Source: Acholeplasmataceae bacterium (GTDB lineage: Bacteria; Bacillota; Negativicutes; Acidaminococcales; Acidaminococcaceae). From it: a stretch of DNA of 5,350 nt. Location of the stretch: positions 1 through 5,350 of the forward strand of contig JAAYAE010000198.1 of the NCBI GenBank assembly GCA_012719555.1, written 5' to 3'. The notes below the pieces were generated by a model. That model was not told where the DNA came from. It ran no database searches and saw nothing but the letters and a program-made list of their open reading frames with translations. Shown piece by piece: positions 1 to 5,347 of this stretch (the first letter of the stretch is position 1; the number at the start of each line of letters is the position of its first letter). Position numbers and translations under genes: made by a program.

Positions 1-24
1 AAATACTGGGCTTTATTTTTTATT
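1..24. terminator. Half of a probable intrinsic terminator, cut by the window edge
   Basis: The first bases read, on the plus strand, as a GC-containing arm (TACTGGGC at 4-11) followed by a T-rich run (TTTATTTTTTATT, 12-24). This is the 3' arm plus U-tract of a rho-independent terminator whose other arm would lie just left of the window. Read on the minus strand it is an A-rich stretch followed by GCCCAGTA, beginning a few bases after the stop codon of the GltD-like gene. A shared, bidirectional terminator at a convergent gene boundary would explain both readings. The pairing arm is not visible, so this stays tentative. Confidence 0.35.
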
Positions 25-28
25 GTTC

Positions 29-1168
29 CTATTTTATATTATCAGTGAAATATTTAGCACATTCCAGTGCTGCATCATAACCTTCTTCAAAAGCCCACTC
101 AACCATACCGCTGCCTCTGCGAGCATCTCCAGCTGCGAAAATACAAGGTTCTGCCGCTAAAAACAATCCTCCTAGGGTGGCGATTGTTCCCATAGGAGTT
201 CTCTTGACTCCGAACTTTTCAAAAACAATTGCTTCAGGGCCGGTAAAACCAACTGATACCAATACCAGCTGTATTGGTAAAACCTGGGTAGTACCCTCAA
301 TTTCCTTGGCAACAGGCATCCCACTTTTACTCTGTCCCCATTCTAAGCGGCACAACTCTACCCCACTGACATTTCCCTTATCGTCCCCAAGCAAACTTTT
401 CACCTTGGTATTGTATTGAAGGGAAACATCACCTTTTACTAGTTTGCAAAACCCTTCTTCACTAATTCTTGCCATATTGCAATCCTGGCGCTCCACCTGT
501 AAAATTGAGTGCGCCTCATGGGCCAGAGCTAAGGCCGCACAGTCTGTACCTGTATCGCCACCACCAATAATCAAGACATCCTTACCTTCAGCGCTAATAA
601 AAGTTCCTGCGTTCAACTGATTATCAAGCAGACTTCTAGTTGTAGATATTAAAAAATCTTTGGCATAATATATTCCTGCTAATTTATTTCCTGGAAGTTC
701 TAAAGAGCGTGGCTCAGCAATACCGGTACAAATCACTATAGCAGCATAGTGTTTTTTGATTTCTTCCCAGCTAGTATTGGTGCCAACCTCAGCATTAAGA
801 CGAAATTCAACGCCGGCTTCCTCTAGACCTCTTACTTTGGCTAATAATATTTCTTTGGGAAGCTTAATGTTCGGTACACCATACATAAGCAGACCTCCCG
901 GTCTATCATCCCGTTCAAATACCGTTACTTTAAACCCCAACTGATTTAAAACATTTGCGCAGCCTAGCCCAGCCGGTCCGGAACCAATTATTGCTACTTT
1001 TATTTTTTCATGGGCAATAGGCAACTTTGCCGCAGTCACTTTATATGTGAAAGCTTTTGTAAGGATATAATCTTCCAGCTCACGGTTCTCTGCCCATAGT
1101 TGCAAACGCGCAGGCAAAGTAAGCTGCAAAAATTTCTCCCTGGTAATAGGAATTTTATGTTTTACCAT
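29..1168 (-). CDS. GltD-type FAD/NAD(P)H oxidoreductase without the N-terminal Fe-S domain
   Basis: This 379-residue protein belongs to the family of the glutamate synthase small (beta) subunit. It shows the FAD dinucleotide fold GSGPAG at 62-67, an ERDDRPGGLLMYGVPN block at 85-100, the NAD(P)H-binding GGGDTG at 202-207, FTGPE at 308-312, and the second FAD contact AAGDARRG at 345-352 followed by WAFEEG. In GltD these carry electrons from NAD(P)H to the large subunit. Typical GltD is about 460-490 residues and begins with a cysteine-rich domain binding two 4Fe-4S clusters. Here only about 55 residues precede the FAD fold and they contain no cysteine. The loop after GGGDTG also looks shorter than in GltD. 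The start is well supported by GGGAGG at 1176-1181, seven bases upstream, and the upstream space is filled by the transporter gene, so no lost domain is hidden there. No large subunit is nearby. It probably acts as a stand-alone flavin reductase with an unknown acceptor. Family assignment is firm; function is inferred. Confidence 0.87.
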   Translation of the reverse strand: MVKHKIPITREKFLQLTLPARLQLWAENRELEDYILTKAFTYKVTAAKLPIAHEKIKVAIIGSGPAGLGCANVLNQLGFKVTVFERDDRPGGLLMYGVPNIKLPKEILLAKVRGLEEAGVEFRLNAEVGTNTSWEEIKKHYAAIVICTGIAEPRSLELPGNKLAGIYYAKDFLISTTRSLLDNQLNAGTFISAEGKDVLIIGGGDTGTDCAALALAHEAHSILQVERQDCNMARISEEGFCKLVKGDVSLQYNTKVKSLLGDDKGNVSGVELCRLEWGQSKSGMPVAKEIEGTTQVLPIQLVLVSVGFTGPEAIVFEKFGVKRTPMGTIATLGGLFLAAEPCIFAAGDARRGSGMVEWAFEEGYDAALECAKYFTDNIK

Positions 1169-1211
1169 TTAAATGCCTCCCGCCAAATATTGTTTACCAC
1201 TTTAAATTTTA

Positions 1212-1778
1212 TTATTTAATTATAAAAGACAACAGCAAATTTAATAACCATGCAGCTATTAAAGTTTGAATAACCCCAAATATTTTTTTCCTTACAGCAA
1301 TAAAAGCTGCCGCTAAAACCAAAAGACCCGCTAAATCAGTAGAGGCAAGATTTGTTGGTATTTTTTGTGTATTCCAAATAGCTAAAGTAAAAAACATAAC
1401 TCCGGCTGAAGCAATCAACCCAATAACTGCTGGGCGTAACCCATTTAAAATACCCCTAATAGCACCTAAATCACCATATCTAGCCAAAAGTTTTGCTAGA
1501 ATAATCATAATTATAAAAGACGGTAACACAAACCCCACCGTTGCGGTAATAGCACCACCTATGCCGGCAACTTTTGTGCCTACAAACGTTGCTGCATTAA
1601 TACCAATAGGGCCTGGCGTCATCTGTGATATAGCAAATATATCCAAAAACTCGGGCATTGTAAGCCAATGATGTAACTCTATAACTTGGTGTTGAATCAA
1701 AGGAACAGAAGCATACCCACCACCTACGCAAAAAACACCAACCCAACAAAAACTAATAAATAATTCCCAATAAATCAA
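1212..1778 (-). CDS. chrA: Half-size CHR-family (chromate) transporter subunit, second of a pair
   Basis: This integral membrane protein of about 188 residues corresponds to one half of the ChrA chromate transporter. The family signatures are a GGGY motif at 19-22 followed by a VPLIQ segment, the SQMTPGPIGINAATFVG block at 51-67, and a VLPSF turn at the start of the next helix. Five or six hydrophobic helices are apparent. Short CHR proteins are encoded as adjacent pairs and are thought to work together as a heterodimer; some pairs confer chromate efflux, but the natural substrate is often unknown. The frame can be extended to a GTG at 1796 that overlaps the upstream stop as GTGA. However, no good ribosome site precedes that GTG, whereas AAAGGAG lies eight bases before the TTG at 1778. 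The TTG start also gives MIYWELF, like the family's usual N-terminus, so I chose it. The gene sits directly behind its partner and 43 bp ahead of the GltD-like gene. Confidence 0.9.
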   Translation of the reverse strand: MIYWELFISFCWVGVFCVGGGYASVPLIQHQVIELHHWLTMPEFLDIFAISQMTPGPIGINAATFVGTKVAGIGGAITATVGFVLPSFIIMIILAKLLARYGDLGAIRGILNGLRPAVIGLIASAGVMFFTLAIWNTQKIPTNLASTDLAGLLVLAAAFIAVRKKIFGVIQTLIAAWLLNLLLSFIIK

Positions 1779-1786
1779 GATGGTTG

Positions 1787-1793
1787 CTCCTTT
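1787..1793 (-). promoter_or_regulatory. Ribosome binding site that decides the TTG start at 1778
   Basis: Read on the minus strand this is AAAGGAG, eight bases before a TTG codon. It touches the TGA stop of the upstream CHR gene (1793-1795), which suggests translational coupling. It argues against the longer GTG start at 1796, which has only a poor AAGAT upstream. Confidence 0.6.
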
Positions 1794-2362
1794 CACTCAT
1801 ATTTTTTATCTTGTAATAAAAATAAGCCTATAAGCGCATCAACTAAAACAATATACATCATATTAAAATTGAAAAAGTAGTTGGCAATAAAAGTTCCCAA
1901 CGTAATCATAATTGGGAAAGCAACCTTTTTACTCCATTGTTTTTTGAGCAAATCATACATAACCTGTATAATAAGTGCGGTAGCCCCGCACTGCATACCT
2001 TTTAGAACAATCTGCATATAATGGTTTGATGCAAAAAAACTATAAAAATAAGAAATTATGGTCAGTGTAATAAGCGGAGGTAATACCGTAGCAAAAGTAG
2101 CACAAAAAGCGCCTCGCAACCCGGCCATTTTGTACCCCATTATAATAGCAGCATTAACCGCAACTACACCTGGTGCTGACTGCGCTACAGAAACAAGTGT
2201 TAACGTTTCTTTGTCATCTAGCCAGTGATATTCATCAACAAATTTTGCCTTTAATAGCGGAACTATAACATATCCGCCGCCCACAGTGAAAGTGCTTATT
2301 AAAAATGTGGATTTAAAAAGTTTCCAATAAAAATCTTTGTCGCGCGTATTTTCCTGCTCCAA
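1793..2362 (-). CDS. chrA: Half-size CHR-family (chromate) transporter subunit, first of a pair
   Basis: This membrane protein of about 189 residues is the partner half of the CHR transporter. Its FTVGGGYVIVPLL segment (25-37), AQSAPGVVAVNAAIIMGY block (60-77), MAGLRGA loop and VLPPL helix start are diagnostic of the family. They align with the equivalent motifs of the neighbouring subunit, as expected from an ancient duplication. The frame is open back to a TTG at 2392, but that codon has no ribosome site. The TTG at 2362 lies five bases after GGAGGG and gives an N-terminus of normal length (MEQENTRDKDFYWKLF), so I use it. An ATG in the same stretch is out of frame. The stop codon abuts the ribosome site of the next subunit, so the two are almost certainly co-translated. 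The transported ion is not deducible; chromate is the family name rather than a proven substrate here. Confidence 0.9.
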   Translation of the reverse strand: MEQENTRDKDFYWKLFKSTFLISTFTVGGGYVIVPLLKAKFVDEYHWLDDKETLTLVSVAQSAPGVVAVNAAIIMGYKMAGLRGAFCATFATVLPPLITLTIISYFYSFFASNHYMQIVLKGMQCGATALIIQVMYDLLKKQWSKKVAFPIMITLGTFIANYFFNFNMMYIVLVDALIGLFLLQDKKYE

Positions 2363-2367
2363 TTTAA

Positions 2368-2373
2368 CCCTCC
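2368..2373 (-). promoter_or_regulatory. Ribosome binding site that decides the TTG start at 2362
   Basis: On the minus strand this is GGAGGG, five bases ahead of a TTG in the CHR reading frame. It is the only strong ribosome site near the gene's 5' end. Choosing it removes ten residues from the longest open frame, which would otherwise start at an unsupported TTG. Confidence 0.6.
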
Positions 2374-2382
2374 AATTTGCAT

Positions 2383-2391
2383 ATTTTAGCA
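2383..2391 (-). promoter_or_regulatory. Candidate extended -10 promoter for the CHR/GltD-like operon
   Basis: On the minus strand this reads TGC followed by TAAAAT, a match to the extended -10 pattern TGnTATAAT with one mismatch in the hexamer. It lies right after the terminator hairpin. It would start RNA near 2376, leaving a leader of about 14 bases that just includes the GGAGGG site. There is no recognisable -35 hexamer at the usual distance, so the call is weak. Read-through of the hairpin is the alternative. Confidence 0.3.
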
Positions 2392-2399
2392 ATGTTTCA

Positions 2400-2443
2400 A
2401 AACAAAGACACTAGCAAAGAAAACTTTACTAGCGTCTTTGTTT
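2400..2443 (-). terminator. Long hairpin terminator after the PheC-like gene
   Basis: Arms 2424-2443 and 2400-2419 form a 20-bp stem with a four-base UUUU loop, beginning five bases after the stop codon at 2449. The two positions that are not Watson-Crick are G-U wobbles in minus-strand RNA but would be A-C mismatches in plus-strand RNA, so the structure is adapted to minus-strand transcription. The 3' arm ends in UUUGUUUU, which pairs with the A-rich start of the 5' arm and serves as the U-tract. The stem is AT-rich at its base, so termination may be incomplete, giving lower expression of the CHR genes behind it. Confidence 0.75.
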
Positions 2444-2448
2444 ATCTA

Positions 2449-3246
2449 TTATTTTATATATTCAGTTTCTAATTTTTCAAATGTGCCATCGAAGGTTTTC
2501 TCTTCCATAAACATATTAACGTAGTTTAAGAAAATTTGATCTCCCCGCTGCATTAGAATTCCAAAATCGTTCTTTGTGAAAGGACTATTGATCAAAGGTG
2601 CAGACAACTTGTTATTGTCGCGAACATACCGACGAGCTTCCATAGTTTCCGTAATCATTACATCTGCTTTCCCTGCAGCTACCAAACCTGGAATTTCAGC
2701 ATTTTGTGCATGTACAATTAACGTACATTGTGGTAAATTTTCTTTGGCAAATTTTTCATTAGTACCGCCTGGGTTAACCATAACTCTTACTGATTTTTTA
2801 TTCAAGTCAGCAAGAGAGTTGAATTTTTTAGTATCAGTTTTACGACACAAGATAGTTTTACCAAACACTAAATAACCATTAGACATAGACATTTGTTTTG
2901 CTCTGGCAAAAGTTCTGGTAATACCACACATGGCAATATCAAATTTTCCAGCCAAAGTATCAGCAGTCAACGTCTTCCATGTAGTTGGCACCCATTGAAC
3001 TTGGACTCCCAAGGACTGAGCAAGCAATTCAGCAGCGGCAGTATCAAACCCTTCATACTTACCTGTATCTTTATTTAAATAAGACATGGGTTTGTAATCC
3101 CCGGTTGTGCCCACCATAATATAGCCTCTGGCAACTATTTCATCTAGTTTGCTATCTGCTGCATAAGCTCTTACACCTGTATTGCAGATACCCACAACAA
3201 CTACAAACAAAACCACCTGCAGTAATATTTTCCAAGCCTTACACAT
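2449..3246 (-). CDS. Exported solute-binding-fold protein, cyclohexadienyl dehydratase (PheC)-like
   Basis: This 265-residue protein has the bacterial extracellular solute-binding family 3 fold. A signal peptide is clear: Lys3 and Lys6, a hydrophobic core at about 8-22, and probable cleavage after AYA near residue 29. There is no lipobox, so it should be free in the periplasm. The mature part opens with LDEIVARGYIMVGTTGDYKP, then EGFDTAAAELLAQSLG (65-80) and FDIAMCGI (102-109). NPGGTNEKFA at 158-167 and TETMEAR at 199-205 follow. As I recall the Pseudomonas aeruginosa enzyme, the TTGDYKP, FDIAM.GI and NPGGTNEKFA segments are nearly identical, and the Glu of the last motif (Glu203 here) matches its catalytic glutamate. 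PheC converts prephenate to phenylpyruvate and arogenate to phenylalanine. A plain amino-acid-binding protein is the alternative, but no ABC permease or ATPase gene is adjacent. AGGAGG at 3255-3260 lies eight bases before the ATG. The gene has its own promoter and terminator. The fold is certain; enzyme activity is inferred. Confidence 0.88.
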   Translation of the reverse strand: MCKAWKILLQVVLFVVVVGICNTGVRAYAADSKLDEIVARGYIMVGTTGDYKPMSYLNKDTGKYEGFDTAAAELLAQSLGVQVQWVPTTWKTLTADTLAGKFDIAMCGITRTFARAKQMSMSNGYLVFGKTILCRKTDTKKFNSLADLNKKSVRVMVNPGGTNEKFAKENLPQCTLIVHAQNAEIPGLVAAGKADVMITETMEARRYVRDNNKLSAPLINSPFTKNDFGILMQRGDQIFLNYVNMFMEEKTFDGTFEKLETEYIK

Positions 3247-3279
3247 ACTACCAGCCTCCTCTACAACTATCGTTATTAT

Positions 3280-3308
3280 ATTATAAACCAGAGAAACGCC
3301 TATTACAA
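3280..3308 (-). promoter_or_regulatory. Sigma-A-like promoter of the PheC-like gene
   Basis: On the minus strand TTGTAA (3303-3308) and TATAAT (3280-3285) are separated by exactly 17 bases. The -10 is a perfect consensus and the -35 matches four of six positions. RNA would start near 3273, leaving a leader of about 27 bases that contains the AGGAGG ribosome site. No room remains for a riboswitch. Confidence 0.7.
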
Positions 3309-3309
3309 T

Positions 3310-3324
3310 AATACGTACGGTATT
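3310..3324. repeat. Small interrupted palindrome between divergent promoters
   Basis: AATA, the palindromic core CGTACG, one extra G, and TATT form a 15-bp dyad with one unpaired base. It lies immediately upstream of the -35 hexamer of the PheC-like promoter and about 20 bp upstream of the opposite promoter. That is a plausible place for a regulator to sit, but a dyad this short can arise by chance. Confidence 0.3.
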
Positions 3325-3329
3325 CTTTA

Positions 3330-3405
3330 CGTTAACCTAGCCATTTGACAGTGCTATTTTTTTCTTGTAGACTCTTAGTAAACCATTTTGAAAAATAAGT
3401 TAACG
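3330..3405. repeat. Pair of inverted CGTTAAC / GTTAACG elements flanking the plus-strand promoter
   Basis: CGTTAAC at 3330-3336 and its reverse complement GTTAACG at 3399-3405 lie either side of the plus-strand promoter: one ahead of the -35, the other in the leader beside the ribosome site. Each contains the palindrome GTTAAC. The similarity continues beyond the core: in the same orientation both copies carry TTCTT just upstream, with two extra bases in the left copy. They could be paired operator sites; no known regulator's consensus was recognised. Confidence 0.3.
3345..3373 (+). promoter_or_regulatory. Sigma-A-like promoter of the six-helix membrane protein gene
   Basis: A consensus TTGACA at 3345-3350 is followed 17 bases later by TAGACT at 3368-3373, which matches four of six -10 positions. 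RNA would start near 3380, giving a leader of about 40 bases with AGAAGG at 3407-3412 as ribosome site. Confidence 0.65.
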
Positions 3406-3419
3406 AAGAAGGTATGTAA

Positions 3420-3914
3420 ATGTACAATTTTTTTACTGTAAGAGAAACAACAACACTGGCGCTTTTAACTACCTTTATTACCATTAGCGGAGCTTTGAAA
3501 TTACCAGGGCTCTTCCCAGGTACAGAATTTCAATTATCGGCTCCGATTGCAGTGGCCATTTGTGGAATTTTTGGTATAAAAAAATACCTAATCGCCGGAA
3601 TATTATCCAGCATATTAGGTTTAATTTTAGGCACGCAAATGATTTTTAGCGTAATAATAGCAATGATTTTTAGGGTAGTTGTTGCCTTTTTCTTCTATTT
3701 CATGGGTGATAATAAATTTTTCTACATTGTTTCCGGTCCTTTAGGTACATTGGCAGCTCGTCTTTGCATGAGCGCAATTGTCGGTAAAGCCGCTATTGTC
3801 CTTGTTATGGCGGCTCTGCCGGGAATGATTTATACGGCACTAAGTGCTGGTTTTATAGCCGTCATATTAAAACGCATTGCGCTAGCCACTAATCTAAAGA
3901 CAACGGGAAATTAA
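3420..3914 (+). CDS. Small six-helix membrane protein, ECF S-component-like
   Basis: This 164-residue protein is almost wholly hydrophobic. About six membrane segments can be placed, near residues 11-27, 40-53, 55-72, 74-96, 101-122 and 124-152, ending in a short basic/polar tail. Size and helix number fit the substrate-binding S components of energy-coupling-factor transporters, and the segment LPGLFPGTEFQLSAPIAVAI (28-47) has the look of their first loop and second helix. I do not recognise a specific vitamin-binding family, and no EcfA/EcfT genes are in view. Many S components do share a distant ECF module, so their absence is not decisive. The start ATG at 3420 follows AGAAGG by seven bases, and an in-frame ATG-TAA lies directly before it (3414-3419), so the frame cannot extend further. 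It is a single-gene unit with its own promoter and hairpin terminator. That it is a gene is very likely; the S-component identity is a structural guess. Confidence 0.8.
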   Translation: MYNFFTVRETTTLALLTTFITISGALKLPGLFPGTEFQLSAPIAVAICGIFGIKKYLIAGILSSILGLILGTQMIFSVIIAMIFRVVVAFFFYFMGDNKFFYIVSGPLGTLAARLCMSAIVGKAAIVLVMAALPGMIYTALSAGFIAVILKRIALATNLKTTGN

Positions 3915-3929
3915 ATATCTCCGCAAATT

Positions 3930-3967
3930 GACGGTATCTGCGACAATACATGCAGATACTGTCTTTT
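3930..3967 (+). terminator. Hairpin terminator of the six-helix membrane protein gene
   Basis: Arms GACGGTATCTGC (3930-3941) and GCAGATACTGTC (3952-3963) form a 12-bp stem with a ten-base loop, followed by TTTT. The one irregular pair is a G-U wobble in plus-strand RNA but a C-A mismatch in minus-strand RNA, which favours plus-strand use. The T run overlaps the TAA stop of the convergent MATE gene (3966-3968), so both genes end at this spot. The U-tract is short, so efficiency is uncertain. Confidence 0.65.
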
Positions 3968-5312
3968 AAATTTGAAATTTGCGCTGAATTTTTTTAAGTC
4001 TTAGGACTAACATTCCTGCAGAGAATAAAATACCCACGATAAGCCCTTGCCAGTAACCATAAGGCCCCTGCCCAAAATATATATCCAATAAAATACCACT
4101 GGGAAGACAAATAACCCAATAAGACACCAAGGAAATATAAAACGGCACCTTAACATCCTTGTAACCCCGCAAAACTCCCTGTATAGGCGCAGCCGTCGCA
4201 TCCAATAGTTGGAAAAACGCGGCATAAAATAAAAAGTGTTTAGTCAATTCCATAATGTGTCCTTGTGCTCCATACAACATACCTATATATTCCCGAAACA
4301 ATAATAACAGTATTACGAAGCAACCAGCCACAAACCAATTAGAAATTATACCCGTTCTACTATAGGCCACTGCTTCATCGTAGCGTTTTGCACCTACCTC
4401 CGTACCAACCAAGATGGTTAAGGTGAGAGAAAAACTTAAGGGTAGCATATACAATAAACTCGTAAAATTTAGGGCTGCTTGATGAGCCGCAATGGTTTCT
4501 GTTCCGAACTTAGACATAAAAAATGCTACGACACCAAAAATACTGGTTTCAAAAAAGATTGCAGTACCCATGGGAAGGCCAATAAATAAATGTTCTTTAA
4601 CTCTTTTCCAACTAGGAAGGTACATAGTAAATACTTTGTATCTGCTTAAACAGTCAAAGCGTTTAATCAAAACCACAAAGGCTAATAAAATAAGCCAGCA
4701 AGTTATAGCTGTAGCATATCCTGCTCCTACCCCGCCCAAACGCGGCGCTCCCAATTTACCGAAAATCAAAATATAGTTTAAACAAACATTTACAGGTAAA
4801 GTTAAAAGGAAAAGTCGCATGGTCATATGTGTGAACCCCATCGTATCTACGAAGGATCGCAAAATTGTAGTAATAAATAAAGGAATAATGCCCAAAGATA
4901 TTGCTTGTAGATAATCCACCGCTATACTACGTACAATAGGTGTTAGTGACATTAAATCGAAAATGCGATTCAAAAATAAATAGCCACTGCCAATAACGGT
5001 TAAACCAATTACAATCGCCAAAAATATACCATTAAACACAGCTTTTGGTAAATCGGCCTCGTTTTTCGCTCCCCGCAAATGCGCAATTATCGGTACCAAG
5101 GCTAATAATATTCCGTTTATACCTGTGAAAATAGGCATCCATAGATTAGCTCCCATGGCAACTCCTGCTAAATCATTGGCACTGGCATGGCCTGACATAA
5201 CCGTATCAAAAAAGTTCATACCCAAAATCGTTAGTTGTGTTATAAAAATTGGCACCATTACCGATAAAATATTATGCAACTTATTTTTAAAATCTTTAGG
5301 CAACCCAAACAT
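3966..5312 (-). CDS. MATE-family multidrug/cation antiporter, NorM type
   Basis: This 448-residue, twelve-helix inner-membrane protein uses a Na+ or H+ gradient to export organic cations and drugs. The family pattern is clear: MNFFDTVMSGHASANDLAGVAMG near residues 32-54, SFVDTMGFT at 153-161, then the second half with IFFETSIFG (252-260), FGTETIAAHQAALN (269-282) and a FFQLLDATAAPIQGVLRG stretch (366-383). The acidic residues Asp36, Glu255 and Asp371 fall at the same numbers as the three membrane acids that, from memory, form the cation site of Vibrio cholerae NorM. The length of 448 residues is normal for the family. The ATG at 5312 follows GAGGG (5318-5322) at five bases. The gene runs convergently into the six-helix membrane protein gene, with which it shares the hairpin region, and appears to be a separate unit. 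The substrate cannot be read from sequence. Confidence 0.93.
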   Translation of the reverse strand: MFGLPKDFKNKLHNILSVMVPIFITQLTILGMNFFDTVMSGHASANDLAGVAMGANLWMPIFTGINGILLALVPIIAHLRGAKNEADLPKAVFNGIFLAIVIGLTVIGSGYLFLNRIFDLMSLTPIVRSIAVDYLQAISLGIIPLFITTILRSFVDTMGFTHMTMRLFLLTLPVNVCLNYILIFGKLGAPRLGGVGAGYATAITCWLILLAFVVLIKRFDCLSRYKVFTMYLPSWKRVKEHLFIGLPMGTAIFFETSIFGVVAFFMSKFGTETIAAHQAALNFTSLLYMLPLSFSLTLTILVGTEVGAKRYDEAVAYSRTGIISNWFVAGCFVILLLLFREYIGMLYGAQGHIMELTKHFLFYAAFFQLLDATAAPIQGVLRGYKDVKVPFYISLVSYWVICLPSGILLDIYFGQGPYGYWQGLIVGILFSAGMLVLRLKKIQRKFQI

Positions 5313-5341
5313 TTAATCCCTCGTTCCCTTAATCTCAGATA

Positions 5342-5347
5342 ATTGTA
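5342..5347 (-). promoter_or_regulatory. Candidate -10 box of the MATE gene
   Basis: On the minus strand TACAAT matches the -10 consensus at five of six positions and lies about 30 bases ahead of the start codon. The matching -35 would be outside the window, so the promoter cannot be confirmed. Confidence 0.35.

Noticed and set aside
177..419. Plus-strand open frame of 80 codons
   Set aside because: It lies entirely opposite the GltD-like gene, has no recognisable domain or ribosome site, and is proline/serine/threonine-rich as antisense frames often are.
1169..1211. Possible promoter or lost Fe-S domain between the second CHR gene and the GltD-like gene
   Set aside because: Only 43 bp are present; they hold a ribosome site but no paired -35/-10 boxes, no hairpin and no cysteine-rich coding remnant.
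2576..2875. Plus-strand open frame of 99 codons
   Set aside because: It is antisense to the well-conserved PheC-like gene and resembles no protein family that I know.
2449..3246. Lipoprotein anchoring through the cysteine at residue 21
   Set aside because: The residues before it (VVGIC) do not form a lipobox because position -1 is isoleucine; a standard signal peptidase I site after AYA fits better.
3247..3419. Possible riboswitch or small RNA in the divergent intergenic region
   Set aside because: Promoters on both strands leave leaders of only about 27 and 40 bases, too short for a known riboswitch, and no conserved aptamer or terminator-like structure is visible.
4007..4225. Second minus-strand frame inside the MATE gene
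   Set aside because: It is an out-of-frame shadow rich in Arg, Trp and Phe; the MATE frame is intact across it.
4492..4776. Plus-strand open frame of 94 codons
   Set aside because: It is fully opposite the MATE gene, whose motifs continue through the region without a break.
5125..5316. Plus-strand open frame of 63 codons opposite the MATE 5' end
   Set aside because: It has no ribosome site or family resemblance, and the opposite strand encodes the conserved first helices of the transporter.
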